Source: Sideroxydans sp. (lineage in GTDB: Bacteria; Pseudomonadota; Gammaproteobacteria; Burkholderiales; Gallionellaceae). From it: DNA of 32,671 nucleotides. The notes under the pieces were generated by a model. It was not told the DNA's origin. It made no database searches and was given only the letters and a program-made list of their open reading frames with translations. Positions 13,807-21,720 of the stretch are shown piece after piece (the first letter of the stretch is position 1; every line of letters starts with the position of its first letter). The translations under genes were made by a program, and so were the position numbers. Where the stretch lies: assembly GCA_013140695.1 (NCBI GenBank), contig JABFSI010000100.1:1-32671 (forward strand). Direction: 5' to 3'.

Positions 13807-14907
13807 TTAAGCGGGCGAAATCGAACCTAGCACGACGGCATGACGTGCCCCAGTGACGGCGGGAAGATTGCTTGGATGTAATTGCATTGATTGTTGAGCT
13901 AACCAAGCGAAAGCCATCGCTTCCATCCAATCCGCATCAATTCCGAGCGTGTCTGATTTTAGAATTTGGCAATTTGGCAATGCGCGTTGCAGGTGTGTTA
14001 TGAGCTGTTTGTTGTGTGCTCCGCCCCCGCAGACGTAGATTTCTTCAGCGCTTGTACAATAGCTTTTTACCGCTTTTGCGATGCTATCTCCCGTCAGCGC
14101 GAGTAATGTTGCTTGCACATCGGCGGGACGTTCACTGCCATTCAAATAGCTTTCCAGCCAAGCCAGATTAAATAAATCGCGTCCTGTGCTTTTGGGTGGG
14201 GCGACATGGAAATAAGCCTCGTTGGATAATTTCTCTAGTAATTCAGGCATCACTTTGCCGCTGGCAGCCCACGTGCCGTCTTTGTCGTAAGGCTTGCCTT
14301 GGTGTTGGCTAATCCACGTATCCAACAATAAATTGCCTGGGCCAGTATCGAACCCTAAAGTGGCTTTGTCGACAGACAAGTCGGTGACATTGGCGATACC
14401 GCCAATGTTGAGAATGACGCGATGAATGAGAGGATGCCGCAACAGTTGCTCGTGGAAGGCGGGCACGAGGGGCGCGCCTTGTCCTCCAGCTGCAATGTCG
14501 CGTGCGCGAAAGTCACTGACGACGTGAATGCCCGTTAGCTCGGCCAATAAGGCAGCATTATTTAGTTGTATGGTGTAGCCCAACTCGGGGCGGTGGCGAA
14601 TCGTTTGACCGTGGCAGCCGATGGCCGCCACTTGGGTGTTTGGAACGCCCGCTTGTTGCAGCAAACAAAGGGTGGCTTTTGCATATTCCCGTGCCAACTG
14701 GTTGGCAATCAGTTGTGCTTGATGCAGCTCGTTAGGGGACGGGTGATGGAGCGTAATCAGGTCTGTTTTCAGCAATTCTGCATAGGGCTGGAAATAGCAA
14801 TCCACTAGGGTGGGGACGGCGGTAGTGAAATCCACTAAAGCCACATCAACACCGTCCAGACTGGTGCCAGACATGATGCCGATGTAAAGGTTGGAGAGAG
14901 TTTTCAA
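13807..14907 (-). CDS. anmK: Anhydro-N-acetylmuramic acid kinase
   Basis: AnmK opens and phosphorylates 1,6-anhydro-MurNAc from recycled peptidoglycan to give MurNAc-6-phosphate. The 366-residue length is normal. The ATP motif YIGIMSGTSLDGVDVALVDF is at about 8-27. IGCHGQTIRHRP follows, then VVSDFRARDIAAGGQGAPLVPAFH, ILNIGGIANVT, GFDTGPGNLLLD, YVCGGGAHN and GIDADWMEAMAFAWLA, all family signatures. It is transcribed after the M23 endopeptidase gene on the same strand, with two hairpins in between. The functional link with that gene is cell-wall turnover and recycling. Confidence 0.97.
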   Translation of the reverse strand: MKTLSNLYIGIMSGTSLDGVDVALVDFTTAVPTLVDCYFQPYAELLKTDLITLHHPSPNELHQAQLIANQLAREYAKATLCLLQQAGVPNTQVAAIGCHGQTIRHRPELGYTIQLNNAALLAELTGIHVVSDFRARDIAAGGQGAPLVPAFHEQLLRHPLIHRVILNIGGIANVTDLSVDKATLGFDTGPGNLLLDTWISQHQGKPYDKDGTWAASGKVMPELLEKLSNEAYFHVAPPKSTGRDLFNLAWLESYLNGSERPADVQATLLALTGDSIAKAVKSYCTSAEEIYVCGGGAHNKQLITHLQRALPNCQILKSDTLGIDADWMEAMAFAWLAQQSMQLHPSNLPAVTGARHAVVLGSISPA

Positions 14908-14935
14908 CGCAGCGTAAATCCAGAAAATTCAAAAG

Positions 14936-14987
14936 AGCGCAGATTGCGCTACAAAGTAAGACCGCCCCCTTTGACCAAGGGGGCGGT
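14936..14987 (-). terminator. Tandem hairpins after the M23 endopeptidase gene
   Basis: Reading the minus strand, an 11-bp perfect stem comes first (14961-14971 with 14977-14987, 5-nt loop, ACCGCCCCCTT arm). A 6-bp stem AGCGCA/TGCGCT (14936-14950) with a T-rich tail, CTTTTGAATTTTC, follows. The second hairpin has the tail of an intrinsic terminator; the first may reinforce it. Confidence 0.75.
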
Positions 14988-15016
14988 GAATTGTGATTCG
15001 CAATGAATTATTTGAG

Positions 15017-16312
15017 TTAATCAAGCTTTGCAATGCGAGTGCCTTGTAGCAATGACAAGTGGGTATAGAAATCAATGGATTTTTCCATGAAGGCAGATTT
15101 CTGTACTTCGCTAATAGGCTTGCCATCTGGAAGTGCTACTTTTAAGGGGTCGCGATGTACGCCTGCTTGTTTGAATTCGTAATGCAGGTGTGGGCCGCTA
15201 GATAGGCCCGTCATGCCCACATAGCCAATCACTTCGCCTTGGCTAACGCGCTGTCCGTTATGGATATTGCCGAAGCGGGACAAATGACCATATACGGTTT
15301 GGAAACGACCTTGGTGATTCAGCATCACCACATTGCCATAGCCGCCTTGTTTGCCCACGAAAGCCACTACGCCATCAGACGTTGCTTTGACTTTGGTGCC
15401 GATAGGCGACGCATAGTCCACACCTTTGTGCGCACGCATTTTTTGCAGAACGGGATGGAAGCGTGCGGTGCTAAAACCCGAGCTTACACGCGAAAATTCA
15501 ATAGGAGATCGCAGAAAAGCTTTGCGCATACTCTTACCATCAGGAGAGAAGTAGTCGCCTGTGAATTCAGTGGTCTGGAAGTAGACCGCACGATAGGTGC
15601 GACCTTGGTTTGTAAATTCAGCCGCCAAGATGCGCCCAGTACGCGCTGCTTCGCCATTTACGTAAGTCATTTCGTAAATAACGCTGAACTTGTCTCCCTT
15701 GCGTAACTCGCGTTGGAAATCTATATCTCCACCAAAAATTTCAGCCAATTGGTTAGCTGCAGGATCGGGCAACCCCGCTTCATCGGTTGCCGCATACAAA
15801 CTGCTGACAATTTCGCCTGTGCGTACCACCGTGCGTTGTTCTACTTGAGCAGCTTGGGTTGAAGTAGTGAACTGCCCATTGACTTTAGCCACCACCACTT
15901 GATTTCCCTCGTTGTTCAGATAGCGCAAGCCAAGTAGTCCACCGTCAAATGCCGTTTCCACTTGCACCTCTTTACCTACCTTGAGTTGGCGGAAAGAAGC
16001 CGCATCTTTGTGTTGGCGCAAATAGTCGGATGCTGCACCATCTTCAACATTGAGGCGACGCAACAACTCGGCAACGGTTTCGCCACGTTGCACGCGCTCA
16101 TTGCGCCAAAAAGTGGTTGCATTGACAGCGCTTTGTTCAGCGTTAGGCAGTGCCACTTCGGAAATAATGGTTTGCTGTGCGTTATAAATCGCATCTGTTT
16201 GCGGCATGATGCCGAAGGCAGTGACAACGCCGAGCAAAGGCAGTGTTGACAAGATAACGAACCAACGTAGCTTCGACTTGTGTGCATTTAATAAAGTGTT
16301 TTGTTGTAACAT
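15017..16312 (-). CDS. M23 family peptidoglycan DD-endopeptidase (MepM-like)
   Basis: This 431-residue envelope protein should cut peptide crosslinks in peptidoglycan to allow wall expansion. A basic N-terminus and one membrane anchor are at about 17-36 ([20 protein letters not shown]). A LysM-like/OapA-type region starts near [15 protein letters not shown] (73-87). The LytM/M23 domain occupies about 270-400, with zinc ligands His295 and Asp299 in [10 protein letters not shown] and His377 in [16 protein letters not shown] supplies the other conserved His. All key residues are present, so it is probably active rather than an EnvC/NlpD-type activator. It diverges from tyrS (168 bp between starts) and precedes anmK. 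The symbol mepM is avoided because orthology is not certain. Confidence 0.93.
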   Translation of the reverse strand: MLQQNTLLNAHKSKLRWFVILSTLPLLGVVTAFGIMPQTDAIYNAQQTIISEVALPNAEQSAVNATTFWRNERVQRGETVAELLRRLNVEDGAASDYLRQHKDAASFRQLKVGKEVQVETAFDGGLLGLRYLNNEGNQVVVAKVNGQFTTSTQAAQVEQRTVVRTGEIVSSLYAATDEAGLPDPAANQLAEIFGGDIDFQRELRKGDKFSVIYEMTYVNGEAARTGRILAAEFTNQGRTYRAVYFQTTEFTGDYFSPDGKSMRKAFLRSPIEFSRVSSGFSTARFHPVLQKMRAHKGVDYASPIGTKVKATSDGVVAFVGKQGGYGNVVMLNHQGRFQTVYGHLSRFGNIHNGQRVSQGEVIGYVGMTGLSSGPHLHYEFKQAGVHRDPLKVALPDGKPISEVQKSAFMEKSIDFYTHLSLLQGTRIAKLD

Positions 16313-16480
16313 TCGCGCCTCCCTAGGCGGTTATATTTTGGTGTGTGTCAGCGCTTTGTATTGGATTATTTGGCGCGACTCACTGAATCGGGAGCGGACT
16401 TTAACAGAATGCCCCACCCCTACAAAACCCGTTCGCTCAATTTGCGAATACCGATAAACGGTCAAAATCATAAAACCATT

Positions 16481-17677
16481 ATGAATCAACAAGAAACACT
16501 AGACATCATTAAGCGCGGAGCAACCGAGCTATTGATAGAATCCGAATTAAAACAGAAGCTTGCGAAAAGTCGCCCGCTTCGTATCAAAGCGGGCTTTGAT
16601 CCCACCGCGCCCGACTTACACCTAGGGCACACCGTTCTCTTAAATAAGATGCGCCAATTACAAGACTTGGGGCATCACGCCTTATTTTTGATTGGCGATT
16701 TCACCGGCATGATCGGCGACCCCACTGGCAAGAACGCCACCCGTCCACCCTTGACACGTGAGCAGGTGCTTGCCAATGCGCAGAGCTATAAAGAACAGGT
16801 ATTCAAGGTGCTCGACCCGAACAAGACTGAGGTCGTGTTTAATTCCACTTGGATGGACAAGTTCAGCGCAGTTGACCTTATCCGCCTCGCCGCCACCCAT
16901 ACCGTGGCGCAGATGTTGGAACGTGACGACTTTTCCAAGCGCTACAAAGGCAATCAGCCCATCGCTATTCATGAATTTGTGTATCCCTTGGTGCAGGGCT
17001 ATGACTCTGTGGCGCTCAAAGCCGATATTGAACTGGGCGGCACGGATCAAAAGTTTAATTTATTGATGGGCCGCGAACTGCAAAAACATTTCGGCCAAGC
17101 TCCCCAATGCGTGCTCACTATGCCCTTGCTAGAAGGACTAGATGGCGTCAACAAAATGTCCAAATCACTGGGCAACTATATTGGTGTCACAGATACACCG
17201 ACCGAGATGTTCGGCAAAATTATGTCCGTCTCCGATGAGTTGATGTGGCGTTATCTTGAACTGCTTTCTTTTGAAAGCCTGACGACTATCGCCAAGTGGA
17301 AAGAAGATGTGGTGGGTGGACGCAACCCGCGCGATATCAAAGTGCTACTCGGACAAGAAATCATCACTCGCTTTCACAGCAAACAAGCCGCTACTGATGC
17401 GCTGGCCGAATTTGAAGCGCGTTTCCAAAAAGGCGTGCTACCCGATGACATGCCGGAAGTGAGCCTTGCTAGCACGGACGGCCAGATCGGCATCGGTAAT
17501 CTGCTGAAATCGGCAGGATTGGTCGCCAGCACTTCAGAAGCTATGCGCATGATCGATTCGGGCGCGGTCAAGCTGGATGGCGAGAAGATCAGCGATAAAG
17601 CCCTGCAGATCAAGGCGGGGGCGGTCGTGGTAGCCCAAGTCGGCAAGCGCAAATTTGGCCGAATCACCGTCGTCTGA
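16481..17677 (+). CDS. tyrS: Tyrosyl-tRNA synthetase
   Basis: TyrS charges tRNA-Tyr. From the ATG at 16481 the protein has 398 residues, normal for the TyrRS type found in many betaproteobacteria. The class I signatures are His47-Leu-Gly-His50 in [13 protein letters not shown] and KMSKS at 225-229. [22 protein letters not shown] and the tyrosine-pocket [23 protein letters not shown] are present. An S4 RNA-binding domain occupies the C-terminus ([30 protein letters not shown]). A longer frame runs up to 16343, but its extra residues look like non-coding translation. No Shine-Dalgarno precedes 16481, so the true start is inferred from family length. Confidence 0.95.
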   Translation: MNQQETLDIIKRGATELLIESELKQKLAKSRPLRIKAGFDPTAPDLHLGHTVLLNKMRQLQDLGHHALFLIGDFTGMIGDPTGKNATRPPLTREQVLANAQSYKEQVFKVLDPNKTEVVFNSTWMDKFSAVDLIRLAATHTVAQMLERDDFSKRYKGNQPIAIHEFVYPLVQGYDSVALKADIELGGTDQKFNLLMGRELQKHFGQAPQCVLTMPLLEGLDGVNKMSKSLGNYIGVTDTPTEMFGKIMSVSDELMWRYLELLSFESLTTIAKWKEDVVGGRNPRDIKVLLGQEIITRFHSKQAATDALAEFEARFQKGVLPDDMPEVSLASTDGQIGIGNLLKSAGLVASTSEAMRMIDSGAVKLDGEKISDKALQIKAGAVVVAQVGKRKFGRITVV

Positions 17678-17714
17678 TTCCAGATAAACTGCCATGTAAT
17701 TTATGTTGTGATCG

Positions 17715-17735
17715 AATTGTCAAAGACAATTTATC
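17715..17735 (+). terminator. A/T-rich hairpin after tyrS
   Basis: AATTGTC (17715-17721), loop AAA, GACAATT (17725-17731), then TATCT. It is weak, but it is the only terminator-like structure between tyrS and the next gene. Confidence 0.4.
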
Positions 17736-17866
17736 TAGCGGTCCCAAATAATTCAGTTATACCAGTGTGAAGCGTTGCTCAATTTTTACTGGACACGAGA
17801 TTAGTTGCTGTTATGCATTTGAAAGAGACTACTAAACAGAGATCAGATTTACGAAAGGAGAACCAT

Positions 17867-18820
17867 ATGGTATCGATTCCACGGAAATGGATTGTTGTTG
17901 CGAGCTCCCTGATAGCACTGTTAGCTTGCGCAACTACTCAAGCGCAGCCATATCATCCTCCCGCTGGTTCAGTGTTAATTCGCCCCTTTGGTGATTCAAT
18001 TACTTACGGTTTTGGTTTTACGGACTATACCTATTGCCCGACTTACTTAAATAATCAAAAGTGGTGTGGTGAGCCGTTACCAATGGGCGGTGGGTACCGG
18101 GGGTGGATGACTTGGATCGTTCTGTCATCCATAGCCACAGAAACCACCCCGCCGCTCACCTTTATGACTGAAGGACATCAGAATGGGGGTTCCTACATAC
18201 AGCAGTGGCAGACTGCGACGCAGGCACACGACGGATATCCTGGATTTCGCACTGATCAACTTGTGCCCGTATCGAAGATGCCATCGTTTTCCAATATCAC
18301 TTTAGTTCATGCCGGAACCAACGATATTGTGCAGAATATAAAGGTCAATGTCGCCGTTGGAAATCTATTTCAAATTTTGCCCAACTTGTTGACGGCTAAC
18401 CAAGGTACGCAAGTTTTTGTTGCGCAAATTATTCCTTTTGCGAAACCGGCATCGACTTGCCAAGCATTTGGGAGGCCGTGTCTGGATTTTTCTTCAAAAA
18501 ATGCTCAAGTCACACACTACAACCAGTTGATTCAACAAAAGTGGAGTGCGTTACCCCCTGCGCAGAAAGAGCGCATCACCATTGTTGACATGAGCGGAAT
18601 ACTCAACGGATTGAGTGGTATAACACCAGATGACGACTATAGCCTAGACGGCGTGCATCCCAGTCCGATGGGCTACATGAAGATGGCATGTACTTGGATA
18701 CGCGCTATTCAGGGACTGCCTTCCGAGACTAATCAGTGTTTGGGTATTGGCCCACTCCCCCCATCATTTCCTACCCCAGAGCAAATGATGAGAATGATGC
18801 AAAATCTACCTCCTATATAG
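17867..18820 (+). CDS. Secreted SGNH/GDSL hydrolase
   Basis: This 317-residue exported esterase-type protein has the SGNH blocks: Ser44 in FGDSITYG (block I), Gly/Asn in HAGTNDI at 148-154 (block III) and Asp261/His264 in LDGVHPS (block V). The N-terminus MVSIPRKWIVVASSLIALLACATTQAQ is a signal sequence. Cleavage at AQA or lipidation at Cys21 (LLAC, an imperfect lipobox) are both possible. Four or more cysteines (YCPTY, KWCGE, TCQAFGRPC, NQC) suggest disulfides in the envelope or outside. The tail is rich in Met and Pro (TPEQMMRMMQNLPPI). AAAGGAG precedes the ATG at 17867. The sequence is more A/T-rich than its neighbours and the locus separates tyrS from rpsU, so it may be acquired. The substrate is unknown; carbohydrate acetyl esters are possible. 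Confidence 0.88.
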   Translation: MVSIPRKWIVVASSLIALLACATTQAQPYHPPAGSVLIRPFGDSITYGFGFTDYTYCPTYLNNQKWCGEPLPMGGGYRGWMTWIVLSSIATETTPPLTFMTEGHQNGGSYIQQWQTATQAHDGYPGFRTDQLVPVSKMPSFSNITLVHAGTNDIVQNIKVNVAVGNLFQILPNLLTANQGTQVFVAQIIPFAKPASTCQAFGRPCLDFSSKNAQVTHYNQLIQQKWSALPPAQKERITIVDMSGILNGLSGITPDDDYSLDGVHPSPMGYMKMACTWIRAIQGLPSETNQCLGIGPLPPSFPTPEQMMRMMQNLPPI

Positions 18821-18847
18821 CTAGCCTGAACGATTGGAAAATAGCGG

Positions 18848-18876
18848 TTGTGTATTAAGGCGTTGTTTTGTAGAAT
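18848..18876 (+). promoter_or_regulatory. Promoter of rpsU
   Basis: TTGTGT (18848-18853), 17-bp spacer, TAGAAT (18871-18876), followed by CGCGCCCT. It has the same -10 and downstream style as the rplM promoter. Confidence 0.85.
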
Positions 18877-18912
18877 CGCGCCCTCAAATTTTTGGTAGAA
18901 GGTAGTTTGTTC

Positions 18913-19125
18913 ATGACAACAGTACGCGTAAAAGAGAATGAGCCGTTTGAAGTTGCAATGCGTCGCTTCAAGCGCTCCGTAGAAAAAACTGGTTTGTTGA
19001 CTGACTTGCGCGCGCGCGAGTTCTACGAGAAACCAACTGCAGAGCGCAAGCGCAAGCTGGCTGCTGCTGTTAAGCGTCACTACAAGCGTCTGCGCAGCCA
19101 AACACTGCCACCAAAGCTCTACTAA
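18913..19125 (+). CDS. rpsU: 30S ribosomal protein S21
   Basis: S21 helps base pairing between 16S rRNA and mRNA. The 70-residue product, [20 protein letters not shown] onward to the Arg/Lys-rich end [10 protein letters not shown], matches S21 throughout. The ATG at 18913 gives the family-standard N-terminus; a TTG at 18892 adds unrelated residues. It is the first gene of the macromolecular synthesis operon (rpsU-yqeY-dnaG-rpoD). A 12-bp-stem terminator follows, so most transcripts should stop here, keeping S21 far more abundant than primase. Confidence 0.98.
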   Translation: MTTVRVKENEPFEVAMRRFKRSVEKTGLLTDLRAREFYEKPTAERKRKLAAAVKRHYKRLRSQTLPPKLY

Positions 19126-19135
19126 TCTAGTATCT

Positions 19136-19177
19136 TGAGCAACGCCGCAATCTTCAGTGATTGCGGCGTTTGCTTTT
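19136..19177 (+). terminator. Attenuating terminator between rpsU and yqeY
   Basis: AACGCCGCAATC (19141-19152), 6-nt loop, GATTGCGGCGTT (19159-19170), then TGCTTTT. It is a perfect 12-bp stem. Its place is like that of the internal terminator after rpsU in the E. coli operon. Confidence 0.88.
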
Positions 19178-19192
19178 GTGGTCGGAGGCGAC

Positions 19193-19639
19193 ATGAGCTT
19201 AAAAGAGAAAATCACTGAAGACATGAAGACCGCGATGCGCGCCAAAGAAACGGCACGCCTCGGCGCAATTCGTCTTTTGTTGGCCGCGATGAAGCAGCGC
19301 GAAGTCGATGAACGCATCGAACTGACTGATGCTGATGTGGTGAGCATCATCGAAAAGATGCTGAAGCAACGTCGCGACTCTATCAGCCAATACAAGACAG
19401 CCAATCGTCAAGACTTGGTCGATGTCGAAGAGTTCGAAGTCTCCATCTTGCAGACCTACATGCCGCAGCAATTGAGCGAAGCTGAGATCGTCTCCGCCAT
19501 CGCAGAGGCGATTGCTTCCACAGGCGCAGCCGGCCCGCAAGACATGGGCAAAGTGATGGGTGTGGTCAAAGCCAAGCTGGCAGGCCGTGCCGATATGGGC
19601 AAAGTTTCAGGCCTCATCAAAGCTCAACTGACAAAATAG
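19193..19639 (+). CDS. GatB/YqeY domain-containing protein
   Basis: This 148-residue YqeY-family protein is related to the C-terminal tRNA-binding tail domain of GatB amidotransferase subunits. It begins MSLKEKITEDMKTAMRAKET and contains RLGAIRLLLAAMKQREVDER, YMPQQLSEAEI and the closing GPQDMGKVMGVVKAKLAGRADMGKVSGLIK, which are characteristic. GGAGG lies 6 bases before the ATG at 19193. It commonly sits between rpsU and dnaG in betaproteobacteria and other groups. A role in tRNA recognition is inferred from the domain only. A longer upstream frame overlaps the terminator stem and is rejected. Confidence 0.94.
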   Translation: MSLKEKITEDMKTAMRAKETARLGAIRLLLAAMKQREVDERIELTDADVVSIIEKMLKQRRDSISQYKTANRQDLVDVEEFEVSILQTYMPQQLSEAEIVSAIAEAIASTGAAGPQDMGKVMGVVKAKLAGRADMGKVSGLIKAQLTK

Positions 19640-19685
19640 TTTTAACACCCGTTCGGGCTGAGTAGGGGCGTAGCCCCGTATCGAA

Positions 19686-19731
19686 GCCTGTCCTGAGCAT
19701 GTCGAAGGGCCTGTCCTGAGCGTGTCGAAGT
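19686..19731 (+). repeat. Tandem 23-bp repeat between yqeY and dnaG
   Basis: Two adjacent units, GCCTGTCCTGAGCATGTCGAAGG (19686-19708) and a second starting at 19709, differ at two positions (A to G inside, final G to T). The motif CCTGTCCTGAGC...GTCGAAGG is a widely dispersed intergenic sequence in proteobacteria. Confidence 0.88.
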
Positions 19732-19737
19732 AGCTTC

Positions 19738-19767
19738 CCTCGATATGGCCTTCGGCCTACTCGGGAC
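19738..19767 (+). repeat. CCTCGATA hairpin repeat, copy C
   Basis: CCTCGATAT, then stem GGCC-TTC-GGCC (19747-19757), then TACTCGGGAC, followed by GAACGG. The flanks match copies A and B at 3485-3558; the stem is different again but still self-complementary. Confidence 0.85.
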
Positions 19768-19816
19768 GAACGGTTGGTAATATTTCCGAAGTTTCAATCG
19801 AAAGCGGGAGGGCGGA

Positions 19817-21553
19817 GTGATTCCAAAAAGTTTCATTCAGGATCTGCTCAATCGCCTCGACATCGTCGATGTCATCGAGCGTTACGTCCCGCTCAAAAAA
19901 GCCGGGACCAACTTCGTCGCCTGCTGTCCGTTCCACACTGAAAAATCCCCGTCGTTCACCGTCAGCCAATCCAAACAGTTCTATCACTGCTTCGGTTGTG
20001 GCGCACATGGCACGGCCATCGGCTTCGTCATGGAGCACACCGGCATGGGCTTCGTCGAGGCCATCGAAGACCTCGCCAAAGGCATCGGTCTTGCCGTGCC
20101 GCAAGAAGCCTCCAACATCACGCAAGTCAAAGTCGCGCCGGATCTTTACGATCTCATGCAATCCGCCACGCGTTACTACCGCGATCAACTCAAGGTCACG
20201 CCGCGCGCCATCGAATACCTGAAGAAGCGCGGCTTGAGCGGTGAGGTCGCTGCGCGTTTCGGCATCGGTTATTCGCCCGACGATTGGCAGAACCTGCGCG
20301 CAGCTGTTTCCAATTACCAAGACGCCAGTCTCGTCGAGACAGGGCTGGTGATCGAAGGCGAGGGCGGCAAACGATACGACCGCTTCCGTGACCGCATCAT
20401 GTTCCCTATCGTCAACGTGAAAGGCCAGATCATCGGTTTTGGTGGACGCGTGCTGGACAAAGGCGAACCGAAATATCTCAACTCGCCCGAGACCACCTTG
20501 TTCGAAAAAGGTCACGAACTCTACGGTCTGTACCAGGCGCAGAAAGCCATCCGTGCGCAACAGCGCGTCATCGTCGTCGAGGGGTACATGGACGTGGTGG
20601 CCTTGGCGCAGAACGGTGTCGAATACGCCGTCGCCACCTTGGGCACAGCGACCACGCCGTTCCATGTGCAGAAGCTGTTGCGCCTGTGCGAGCAAGTCGT
20701 GTTCTGTTTCGACGGCGACAAGCCCGGCCAAAAAGCTGCGTGGCGCGCGTTGGAGAATGCACTGCCGCAACTGCAAGACGGCAAACGGTTGTGCTTCCTT
20801 TTCCTACCCGAAGAGCACGACCCCGACACCTACATCCGCGAATATGGCCGCGATGCTTTCGAGCACGAAGTCGAGAATTCGCTACCGCTTTCGGGCTATC
20901 TGTTGCGCGAACTCACAGTGCAAGTCGATCTGAAGACGCAAGAAGGGCGCAGCGCTTTGTTGAAGAACGCGCAACCGCTGCTCACCGCCATCACCGCGCC
21001 CACCACTGCGTTGCTGTTGCGTAAAGAGATTGCCGCGCTGGCAGGGGTGACGCAAGCTGAATTGGAAGCGTTGTGGTCCATCAAGCCGGTGGCCGCTCCA
21101 CAGCGCACCTTTACTGCGGTGCCCAGAGTCAAGCGCGGCGCGCCTTCGAGTATGCGTTTGCTTTTGCGCTGTTTGGTGATGCAGCCAGATTTGGCGCGCG
21201 AATTGCCAGCCGAAGGTTTAGGTGAAGGAACGGAAAGTGCAGCCATTGTGGCGCTCGTGGATTGGCTGCGCGAATCGGCTAATGAAACCACGTCCGCTGC
21301 GTTGATTCAGCATTTTCAAGGGACGATACACGCCCCTATTTTTGTTGCTGCGCAAGGAGATGTCATGCAATGGGCAGAAAATTTTGATGTGCGTGCCGAA
21401 TTTGTGGGCATGCTTAAAAAATTGCGCTTGGATGCCATCGAAGCCGAAATGTCAGCGCTGCTTGTAAAAGGATTGAACATGAGCATTGAGGAGCGCGAGT
21501 TGCACGCGCGCTTGCAAGCTGAAAAAAATCAATTGAAGGCAGCAATTAACTAA
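19817..21553 (+). CDS. dnaG: DNA primase
   Basis: DnaG makes RNA primers for replication with the DnaB helicase. The protein has 578 residues. The N-terminal CHC2 zinc site is Cys37, His40, Cys58 and Cys61 (CCPFH...CFGCG). The catalytic core has DRFRDRIMFPI and FGGRVLDKGEPKYLNSPET. The TOPRIM domain holds VVEGYMDVVAL with its Glu and the metal motif FCFDGDKPGQKAAWRALE near 295-312. The C-terminal helical DnaB-binding domain follows. Translation starts at GTG 19817, with GGGAGGG 6-10 bases upstream; a non-ATG start is common for dnaG and keeps its level low. The gap before it is filled by dispersed repeats rather than a clean leader. Confidence 0.98.
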   Translation: MIPKSFIQDLLNRLDIVDVIERYVPLKKAGTNFVACCPFHTEKSPSFTVSQSKQFYHCFGCGAHGTAIGFVMEHTGMGFVEAIEDLAKGIGLAVPQEASNITQVKVAPDLYDLMQSATRYYRDQLKVTPRAIEYLKKRGLSGEVAARFGIGYSPDDWQNLRAAVSNYQDASLVETGLVIEGEGGKRYDRFRDRIMFPIVNVKGQIIGFGGRVLDKGEPKYLNSPETTLFEKGHELYGLYQAQKAIRAQQRVIVVEGYMDVVALAQNGVEYAVATLGTATTPFHVQKLLRLCEQVVFCFDGDKPGQKAAWRALENALPQLQDGKRLCFLFLPEEHDPDTYIREYGRDAFEHEVENSLPLSGYLLRELTVQVDLKTQEGRSALLKNAQPLLTAITAPTTALLLRKEIAALAGVTQAELEALWSIKPVAAPQRTFTAVPRVKRGAPSSMRLLLRCLVMQPDLARELPAEGLGEGTESAAIVALVDWLRESANETTSAALIQHFQGTIHAPIFVAAQGDVMQWAENFDVRAEFVGMLKKLRLDAIEAEMSALLVKGLNMSIEERELHARLQAEKNQLKAAIN

Positions 21554-21638
21554 AAAGGATTACTCCTTACGTTCGCTTAAGTGTCGGCGGGTTGGTTGAG
21601 TGCTGAAGCTAACCCTCGGAAATGTTTTAAGAATCGGG

Positions 21639-21644
21639 TATAAT
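21639..21644 (+). promoter_or_regulatory. -10 element of an rpoD promoter
   Basis: TATAAT at 21639-21644 is followed by CCGCGACC. The best -35 at 17 bp is TCGGAA (21616-21621), which is weak. It gives rpoD its own promoter about 75 bp before the start codon, independent of rpsU-dnaG. Confidence 0.7.
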
Positions 21645-21720
21645 CCGCGACCTTTTCAGCGGCCATAACACAGTGCCGCTCATTGTTATGAAGTACCAAT
21701 AAACTTTGGAAATCCACACC

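Noticed and set aside
15239..15706. 155-codon plus-strand frame
   Set aside because: It is antisense to the catalytic part of the M23 endopeptidase.
21555..21575. AAGGA-TTAC-TCCTT hairpin after dnaG as a terminator
   Set aside because: The stem is only five A/T-rich pairs with no T-run after it.
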